In this document: positions 56,870-64,000 of the stretch, in pieces | How the letters are laid out: the number at the start of each line of letters is the position of its first letter | Numbering within the stretch: the stretch's first letter is position 1 | Assembly: GCA_025529335.1 (NCBI GenBank) | Contig: JAMYHX010000048.1 | Location: 62,001-126,000, forward strand | Length of the DNA: 64,000 nucleotides | Origin: Rhizopus sp. PT2906 | Taxonomy: Eukaryota; Mucoromycota; Mucoromycetes; Mucorales; Rhizopodaceae | Direction of reading: 5' to 3' | Program-made: the position numbers and the translations under genes | Notes under the pieces: generated by a model | Database searches by the model: none | What the model was told of the DNA's origin: nothing | What the model saw: only the letters and a program-made list of their open reading frames with translations

Positions 56870-56890
56870 TTATTGTTGTTGTTGTTGTTG
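56836..56890. repeat. CAA-to-TAA microsatellite at the 3' end of PAS copy 2
   Basis: On the minus strand the last coding codons are six CAA (Gln) followed at once by a run of TAA units in the same register, so the first TAA is the stop codon and several in-frame stops follow. Confidence 0.85.
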
Positions 56891-57694
56891 ATCTAGGTCA
56901 AAATTCGGTGTTTGACGAATGACGAGTACAACTCCATCATCTGTACAGCTGGCTATGGCTTCTAGTGGTTGATACAGTTCTTGTTGCTGATTGACAATCC
57001 AATCAAACCTGATTCGAATTACCAAGTTATTTTCAATAGTCAAGTCAATCTGTGTTATAAATGCAGATATGTCTCTTTCTCTGATAAATTCAAAAATAGA
57101 TTTTCCAAATGCATCAGAAATTGGTGTCCCTGTAAGTTCTTCAATCATACTTGAAGCAAAGGCAATATTGAGTGCATCCGTAAAACGATTCAGGATTAAA
57201 CAAAATCTCTTTTCGGGTTTATGATTGGTGACAATGTTGGACCAATTCTCTCCATCTTCCATTGTCAATTTCATTCTCTCTTCTTTGTCATTCCATGCAC
57301 CAGACAGCTGAAGTGACCCGTCTGATTTACAAATAAAAAACTCGTCAACTGAGTTGACTCTCATTCTATGATCCATAGATTCTGGACCTAGTACAAAAGT
57401 TGTCGTCACCAAGATATCGTAACAATAACTAACTAAGGTATCTATGGGAACCCAGGAACCATTTTTATGCAAAAATCGATGAGATATCATACTCGACATT
57501 TTCTGATTAGCGACATTAGCATAATGGAATCTTTTTAGTGCGCTGTGATCTTCAGGGTGAAAGTACATGTAGGAACTCTTTCCTATCAATTCGTTCGGTT
57601 CCCAGCCACAACAGTCTGTGAAGCTTTCAGAAAAATATAAAAATCTGGCTGAAGGCGTGATGTCGTATATCGCAATAAAATTGTTCCTGTTCAT
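56870..57694 (-). CDS. PAS-domain protein, copy 2
   Basis: This is 274 residues without introns from the ATG at 57694 (MNRNNFIAIYDITPSARFLY). It is collinear with copy 1: CGWEPNELIGKSSYMYFHPE, DHRMRVNSVDEFFICKSDGS, EKRFCLILNRFTDALNIAFA, FGKSIFEFIRERDISAF, SCTDDGVVLVIRQTPNFDLD. The two are tandem paralogues in the same direction,  diverged over most of their length but with identical blocks around EKRFCLILNRFTD. It likewise lacks the LOV Cys motif. It ends in a short Gln run encoded by CAA repeats. The upstream longer frame has no ATG and is not used. Confidence 0.85.
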   Translation of the reverse strand: MNRNNFIAIYDITPSARFLYFSESFTDCCGWEPNELIGKSSYMYFHPEDHSALKRFHYANVANQKMSSMISHRFLHKNGSWVPIDTLVSYCYDILVTTTFVLGPESMDHRMRVNSVDEFFICKSDGSLQLSGAWNDKEERMKLTMEDGENWSNIVTNHKPEKRFCLILNRFTDALNIAFASSMIEELTGTPISDAFGKSIFEFIRERDISAFITQIDLTIENNLVIRIRFDWIVNQQQELYQPLEAIASCTDDGVVLVIRQTPNFDLDQQQQQQ

Positions 57695-58947
57695 CAAATA
57701 TCTTGTGTGCGTGTAAAAAAGGAGAAAAGAAAGTCTAGAAAGAAAAAGAACGGAAAATTGTAACACTTTTAAACATTTGCACCTACTTTAAAAGGAAATC
57801 TAAACACTAGGACGGAAAGTATCACTGCAGGTACAATATTTCCATATAACAAATTTACTTTAGTACTAGACCTTATTTAAATAGAAAGAAAGAGAACTTA
57901 TCCGTGTAAATATGCTAGTGACAATCATTTCAATGTGCTGCGTACGCGTATATTGAGACTTAATCTCATTGGTTGAATGCTTTGACTCAATCTGTTTGAT
58001 AAACATGTTGCTACTTGAATAAAAAGAAAAAACATGTTATATCTTGTACTTGTTAGAAAGGCAACACGAAGCTAAAGCAAAGATATAGCTATAATACGCT
58101 CGCAAACGCGTCCAAGAGAAAGTATTCAGATAGCTAAATATATATATATATATTCATTGATATGGTTCGAACAAAACTTATAGACAGCCTTTACTTGTAG
58201 TCGAGCTGTAAGACTCGCGCTTATTTTGATTGTAACATATAAGAATATTTTGAAAAACTAGACTCATCCGTTCTATATTATTTCATCTTGATAAGAATAA
58301 AATATGCAGAGTTGACTTGTGGAAATCGCATAGTTATCATTTTGTGTACCACAGATGGTTTGCTTAGATATCCTCTTCTTAATTCACTTGTAATGGCTTC
58401 ATCTGCTTTCTGCAACGGCAATATGTCTTGGTTAGATAGACAAGGGATGTTGATCAATACCTTTTCTACAATGTCCAACCTCTACTCTATTTGTATCAGT
58501 CGTAAGGAGAGCTCTTACAAGAACTGAACCGGAAATATGGGAGCTATAGGCATTTTCTTGACTGTTGTAAACTTTTAAGTTGCTGTTTATTCAGCACAAA
58601 AATATACTCTTGCAAGAAATATGCGTCTGTTTACTTTGAGGATCAGCATCGCCCTTTGAAAGTATTTTTGGATGACATCACAGGTAGCGCCCCGAGGTAG
58701 TGCCCGTAGCATTAGCCAAACCATAAGGGGATGCGTTTGGCGGTCAATGAAATCAGTAGCAGCGCACCCCTCTTTTGTCTAAAGAAAATCTTTCAAATCT
58801 TGAAAGACAGTTCTATTGACGTCCTTTCTCTCTTTTTATTTGTCTTTTTTTTTTAATAACACACACCTCTTAGTCAAAAAAGAACAAGTGGTAAAGCCAT
58901 ATAAAAGGATGAATATAACGTATTAACAAACTATAGCTTTTTCAGAC
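57695..58947. other. Spacer with unassigned coding-like stretch
   Basis: This is 1.25 kb. The minus strand at 58278..58463 reads LINIPCLSNQDILPLQKADE, AITSELRRGYLSKPSVVHKM and a stop; it looks like a last exon, but I cannot join it to anything. A plus-strand part at 58680-58790 is richer in G+C. The Mic60 promoter occupies the right end. Confidence 0.4.
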
Positions 58948-60800
58948 ATGTTGAGAGCCTCAAAGGTATACAATGGAGCCATTCGCTCGAGTTTACAAAG
59001 TAAACAACCATTAGGCACAATCATGACCAAGGTAATTCTAATTCTTTTTCAGCCATTTACACAAGAGAAATTAATTTGTTATAGCGTTTTGAGACCACAG
59101 TCGCCCAAGAAACACCAAAGAAATCCAAGTTTTTTGGAAAGTTTGTAGGCGTTACAGTTTTGTTAGGCGCTGGATTTGGTGGAACAACTTATTACGCACT
59201 CCATGACAAAGAATTCCGTAAAGCATTTACAACCTATGTTCCTGGTGCAAAGGAAGCTGTTGATTTTGCCGAAGATGTTCAAAAGAATTACAACATTGAT
59301 CAATATATGAACCAAGCATCTGACTGGAAGAGACAAGCTGAAGATATTGCAAATACAGCTAAAGAATACACCACAAAGATCCAAGAAACAACCAACGGAT
59401 ATTATCAGGCTTTGACTGGCCAAAAGGGCAGTGATCGTCCAGACAGCAAGCATTTAGTCCCTGCCGAAGCAGTTGTTGAAAAACATGCCTTGAGTACGCC
59501 TACTGATACAGTAACAACAATGAGCATGTCGAGTGACAAGGAAACAAAACCCGCAGTGGTTGAAGTTGCCATCGAAAAGCCTGAACCTATTCAAGTCAAG
59601 ATGATCAAATCAGACAATACAACTGTGCGTGAACTCTCGCAAATTGTCGTTGAATTGGCATCCATCTTAAATCAATCTGGCTTGTCTGGCTTGGGAAGAG
59701 AAGTGATCAAGGAAGCAGAATCAAAGATTGAAAAGTTAAATGAAAGCTTTTTAGCCATAGATGCTGAACAAGCAGCTATTCTTAAATCTATCCAAAGTCT
59801 CAAGGAAAAGGGTGATAAAGTGGAAGGTAGTCTGGAAGAATTCCGTGCAGAAGCATTGAAGACTATTGATGATAGCCAAGCTGTTGCTGCCTCTACCATT
59901 ATCGCACGTGAAGCTCAATTGAGAAATCAATTTGAGCAAACTCGTGTTGAAATGAAGAATTCATTTGCTCAACAGCTGGCTGCTGAACTCGCTGCTCAGC
60001 AAGAACAATTAGAGAAGGCTCGTTCTGAAGCTTTAGTTGAGCAAGCCAATGAATTACAACGTCGTTTTGTGAAAGAAGTCAAATTGCTTGTTGAGCAAGA
60101 ACGCGCAGGTCGCTTGGCCAAGCTAGATCAAATAGCTCAGCGCTTCAAGGCACTCGAGCAGTATACACTCCAGAACTCTCAAGCCCTCGACAATTCACGT
60201 CAATCGCACGTCATCCACATCACATTGAACGCTCTCCAGGATGCGCTCAATGCTCAACAAAAGCAACCCTTCGTTGATGAATTGCAAGCTTTGAGTCACA
60301 ATGCAAAGAATGATCAAGTTATTCAGACAGTACTGAAGGTTATTCCCAAAGAACTTGCAGAGGAAGGTGTCAACACAGTGAGCGAATTGGCTGTACGCTT
60401 CGAGGAAGTGGCTCAAGAAATCCGTCGTGTTGCTCTTGTCCCCGAGGACGGTGGTTTTGGCTCACACATCATTAGCTCGCTCATGTCCTATTTAATGTTT
60501 AAGAAATCTGGCTTGGTTGAAGGCGATGACGTCGAGTCTATTTTAGCACGTACAGAATATTACTTGAAGAGAGATAATTTAGAATACGCGACGCGTGAAT
60601 TGAATCAGCTTGGAGGATGGCCAAAGAGATTGGCTCGCGATTGGATTCAATCAGCTAGACGTCATCTGGAAGTGAAACAGGCATTAGAGGTAAAAGCTAA
60701 GAATATATGACAAAAAAACTTTTTTATAAACTCATTTTTTTTTTCCTTTTTGTAGGTTGCAGAAACACAAGCTGTTTTATTAAGCTTATTGGAAGTTTAG
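58948..60800 (+). CDS. MIC60: MICOS subunit Mic60 (mitofilin)
   Basis: Mic60 shapes crista junctions of the inner mitochondrial membrane. Exons 58948..59031, 59085..60689 and 60756..60800 give 577 residues in frame. The presequence MLRASKVYNGAIRSSLQSKQ is basic with no acid. One membrane segment (GVTVLLGAGFGGTTYYAL) comes next, then long helical coiled-coil regions (residues 170-380). The C-terminal mitofilin signature domain follows: VNTVSELAVRFEEVAQEIRR, SLMSYLMFKKSGLVEGDDVE, TEYYLKRDNLEYATRELNQL, GGWPKRLARDWIQSARRHLE. The layout and length match fungal Mic60. Confidence 0.95.
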
Positions 60801-61061
60801 AATAAAAAAGAAACGTGTATAAATCATGCCTTGTTGCGGAAGGGGTGTCATTACGTAAATCTAACTTCAATTGATTAGTCAGTTCAATTACAGCAGACAT
60901 TAATTGGGTAAATAAAAGTTCTGCATGATAAAACAATGACTTTAGTACATAAAAAAAGGGCTTTAAGCGAGGGTATTGAGTTAAATAGGATCTGTTTTTT
61001 TTCTTTTTCTTTTCTTTTGCTTTGATTTTTTCTACATTATTCTTTATTATCAATATACATC

Positions 61062-62691
61062 ATGCCACAAGAAACTGCTATTAAAAAACTTCGTAACGAC
61101 GTCGCTAATCGATTAAAGGGCGGTATTACGATTGTTGTATTGGGTGCATCTGGTGATTTAGCCAAAAAGAAGACATTCCCTGCCTTATTCTCTCTCTACA
61201 AGGATGGTTTCTTGCCTGAAAAGACAGAAATTGTGGGATATGCTCGATCTGATTTGGATATTCAAGAGTATCATAAGCGCGTCACGGCCAATCTCGAAGC
61301 CGAGGACGACGAGTCTAAAAAGAAGGTAGACGAATTTATTAAACTCTGTCATTACGTCAAGGGCAAATACGATGAAGATGATTCTTTTAAGAATCTTGAC
61401 AAGTATATTTCAGAATCTGAAGACAAGCGTGGTCTCAAAGGTGATCAAAAGAACAGAATGTTCTATATGGCACTTCCTCCAAGTGTTTATGTGCAAGTAT
61501 CTCAAGGTTTGCACAAGTTTGTGCGCAGTAAGGAAGGACATAACGCACTTGTTATTGAAAAGCCTTTTGGTAAGGATTCCGAGAGTGCCTGTGAGCTACT
61601 GAATGAAATCAAGAAGCTATTTTCTGAAGAAGAGGTAATGATAAACGTATATTAATGTTATAAAGCTAACATCACTCGATAGGTATATCGTATTGATCAC
61701 TACCTTGGTAAGGAATTAGCAAAGAACATCATGAATGTTAGATTTTCAAATATGATCTTTGGCCCTCTTTGGAGTAGCCAGTACATTGACAGTGTACAAA
61801 TTACCCTCAAGGAACCCTTTGGTTGCGAAGGCAGAGGTGGTTACTTTGATGAATACGGCGTCATCCGTGATGTCCTTCAGAACCGTAAGTTACACCGATC
61901 ATGGTACACTGTGTTGATGCTCACTTAGCTGTCATATAGACTTACTTCAATTGTTTGCTCTTGTCGCTATGGAACGCCCTATCAAGCGTGAACCCGAGGC
62001 TATTCGAGATGAGAAAGTAAAGCTCTTACGATGTGTAAGGCCCGTCAAGATGGAAGATTGCTTGCTAGGACAATATGTCAAGAATGGCGATAAGCCCGGA
62101 TACACCGAAGACGAGACAGTAGCTGATGACAGCCTGACAGCCACATTTGCTGCTCTTGTTCTTTGGATCGATAACGAACGCTGGGACGGTGTTCCTTTTA
62201 TTCTCAAGAACGGAAAAGCTATGGACAACAGCAAGGCAGAGATACGTATCCAATTCAAGAAGGTACCCGGAAACCTTTTCCATGGCGTGCCTCGAAATGA
62301 ACTTGTTTTCCGTATTCAACCAGGAGAAGCCATTTACATGAAGTTTAATAACAAGATTCCTGGATTCTCTGTAGACAGCATGATCACAGAGCTTGATTTA
62401 ACTTACAAGTCTCGTTACGATAATTTGAAGATACCTGCTGCTTATGAAACTTTAATATTGGATGTTATGCGTGGTGATCATTCCAATTTCGTAAGAGACG
62501 ATGAGTTGGTTGCTGCTTGGAATATCTTTTCACCACTGTTGCACCAAATTGAAAACGACAAGGTGAAGCCTCATCCTTATCCTTATGGTTCTCGTGGACC
62601 TGAGCCATTAGATGAGTTTGTAAAGAAATATGGTGTCGAAAGAATTGATCATGAAACTTATCAATGGCCCAAGCAAAACCTTGAAGGATAA
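61062..62691 (+). CDS. ZWF1: Glucose-6-phosphate 1-dehydrogenase
   Basis: This is the first, NADPH-producing step of the oxidative pentose phosphate pathway. Exons 61062..61634, 61683..61884 and 61940..62691 give 508 residues in frame. The NADP site is VVLGASGDLAKKKTFPALF (GASGDLA); the active-site signature is RIDHYLGKE, split by the first intron just before VYRIDHYLGKE. Then come EPFGCEGRGGYFDEYGVIRD, GVPFILKNGKAM and the C-terminal structural-NADP part (DGVPF, YPYGSRGPEPLDEF). Codon use is biased, as in highly expressed genes. It supplies NADPH, the cofactor of the thioredoxin reductase encoded near 6 kb. Confidence 0.97.
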
Positions 62692-62969
62692 GCGCCTTTT
62701 TTTTCCTTTTGTATAAATAAAAGCAGAGTCTTTCTCAATGATTACTTGATCTTTTCGAGCACTTTAGGATACAAATAGTCTTTATTACTGATTGAAACAA
62801 ATAGTTATTATTACATATGTGTATAGTAGTTTCTGATTATATTTTATAATTACACTCTTGTAAAGTAGTGCACAAGTGTGTGCGAATAATTACTCGTTAC
62901 AATTATATTTGGATATAGCTATGAAGCTATATATTACACGCTATAGAAAAGCGGGGGTATAATACTTGA

Positions 62970-64000
62970 TCAAGTTTTGTCCCGTTGTGATCTTTCTGTT
63001 CGTCTTCTCCTCCAAGCTGGTCCAAATATCAACAAGATAGGTATACAGATATTGGATACTGTCATTATCGAGGCAACAACTGTAAACATCCAGCCAATGC
63101 CAAGGCCTTCAATACCAATGTCAATAAAGAGAGCTGACACTGCACTATATGTATTCACGGTAAGTGTTTAAACAAGATAAACAAATATGCTCTCTTTTAC
63201 CCTAATAAGCAACGTATTAGATTATTTGAAGCAGTAATGGAAGCGCCTTTTCCAGGAAATAAATCAATCAAGATGGTTTGTGTGGTGGTACTAATAGCAC
63301 TGTAATTGAACCCGACTACAAGCAAAAAAAAAAGTTAGCTTTATAAATTTCAAAGCTAGACAGCCATTTACCAAAGAACTGAAGGATTAAAATCCCATAC
63401 AAAGGCGTGCCCCATTGAAAACACCAGCCATAGACAAACGTAATGGTGTGAAAGAACAAGATGTGTACCCAGGCCTTTTTAAAGCGAGCCATGTAAATAG
63501 GCATCTCTGTATCCGGTTGATCTGGATGCTTTTCCTTGAACGCTTCTTTTGTTTTCCTATAATCGTAATCCAAAATGTGCCCTCTAACAAAGGATCCAAG
63601 GATGACACCAACTCCTTGAAATAGAAAACAGAGACCAATCTCGAGTTCTGACAGATATGAAAAATAAATACTAAATTGCTTCGTTGTCGAGGTCAAATAG
63701 CAATAGAGTCCAGCATAATTTATACCGTTATATAGTATGATGATAAAGACATCAGGTTGAAAAAGGTATGTAAATGGCTTGAAAAAGTTCATGGGCGGTC
63801 GTTTGTTACAACGTGCTTTGACTTCCTGTATACGTTTTTCGTCTAGTTTTCCGTGTCGACGCGCGTACCATTGCCAGATTGTAGGATTTGCATATCCTGA
63901 CCCGTTATCTACGAGCGCACGAAGGGTTTCAGGTAAAATAAGGGCTACGGATGCCAAGGAAATAGCACCGATAATCAGGAGGATCCAAAAGACCCATCTC
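62970..64000 (-). CDS. MFS drug:H+ antiporter-like transporter, partial
   Basis: This is the C-terminal two-thirds of a 12-helix major facilitator; the N-terminus lies beyond the window edge. Visible parts are ILPETLRALVDNGSGYANPT, a cytosolic loop with RPPMNFFKPFTYLFQPDVF, NGINYAGLYCYLTSTTKQFS, LSELEIGLCFLFQGVGVILG, FQWGTPLYGILILQFF, then VGFNYS, LFPGKGASITASNNLIRC, and SALFIDIGIEGLGIGWMFTV, ending in a basic tail WRRRRTERSQRDK. This pattern (PETLR end of the first half, SASNNxxRC in the second) is typical of the fungal DHA1 family (Qdr/Dtr-like). Two short introns near 63330-63370 and 63160-63215 interrupt the right-hand end. The substrate is unknown. Confidence 0.85.

Noticed and set aside
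58160..58175. GGTTCGAAC, a tRNA B-box-like word
   Set aside because: There is no A box, no anticodon arm and no acceptor pairing around it.

Overview
The window is nuclear DNA of an early-diverging filamentous fungus, most likely a Mucorales-type Mucoromycota. The evidence is AT-rich spacers, many short introns (about 45-100 nt) with GTAAGT-like donors, closely packed genes on both strands, fungus-specific families (velvet factor, Skt5/Chs4 chitin-synthase regulator, KHA1 antiporter, fungal P450) and a non-LTR retrotransposon whose ORF1 resembles those common in Mucorales. No species can be named from sequence alone. Gene models were built by eye from splice sites plus homology. Where I say the exons sum to a multiple of three, I checked the phases.

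Layout. 1-6.4 kb: exportin-1 C-terminus, FIP1 polyadenylation factor, KHA1-type K+/H+ antiporter, thioredoxin reductase. 6.5-20.5 kb: Skt5/Chs4-like Sel1 protein, GATA-like zinc-finger factor, Evi5/Gyp5-like TBC Rab-GAP, velvet factor, threonyl-tRNA synthetase, kynurenine 3-monooxygenase. 20.8-29.7 kb is the accessory stretch: a decayed TnpB/Fanzor-like relic with stacked palindromes at its 3' end, an unrecognised four-exon gene, a decayed LINE that stops inside its reverse transcriptase, an A tract and long gene-poor DNA. 29.7-35 kb: a small methyltransferase, a phage-T4-type ATP-dependent DNA ligase with a mitochondrial-looking leader, an acidic single-pass membrane protein, NF-YB. 35-50 kb: a probable complex I accessory subunit, TFIIA large subunit, an AGFG-like ArfGAP, a SYLF-SH3 (Ysc84) protein, RBM48, ribosomal protein uL22, a low-complexity protein, a mitochondrial J-protein, proteasome RPN10. 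50-64 kb: a nine-exon cytochrome P450, a broken small membrane-protein gene, a two-finger C2H2 factor, two tandem PAS paralogues, Mic60, glucose-6-phosphate dehydrogenase and an MFS transporter that runs off the end.

Most genes are housekeeping and are not arranged as a pathway. Links worth noting are redox supply (G6PD makes NADPH, which thioredoxin reductase uses), mitochondrial function (Mic60, complex I subunit, J-protein, KMO, possibly the ligase) and RNA processing (FIP1, RBM48). The most unusual items are the T4-type ligase, the Fanzor-like relic with its palindromes, the LINE/minus-strand ORF junction near 26.63 kb, and a dense GATC cluster at 54.99-55.18 kb.
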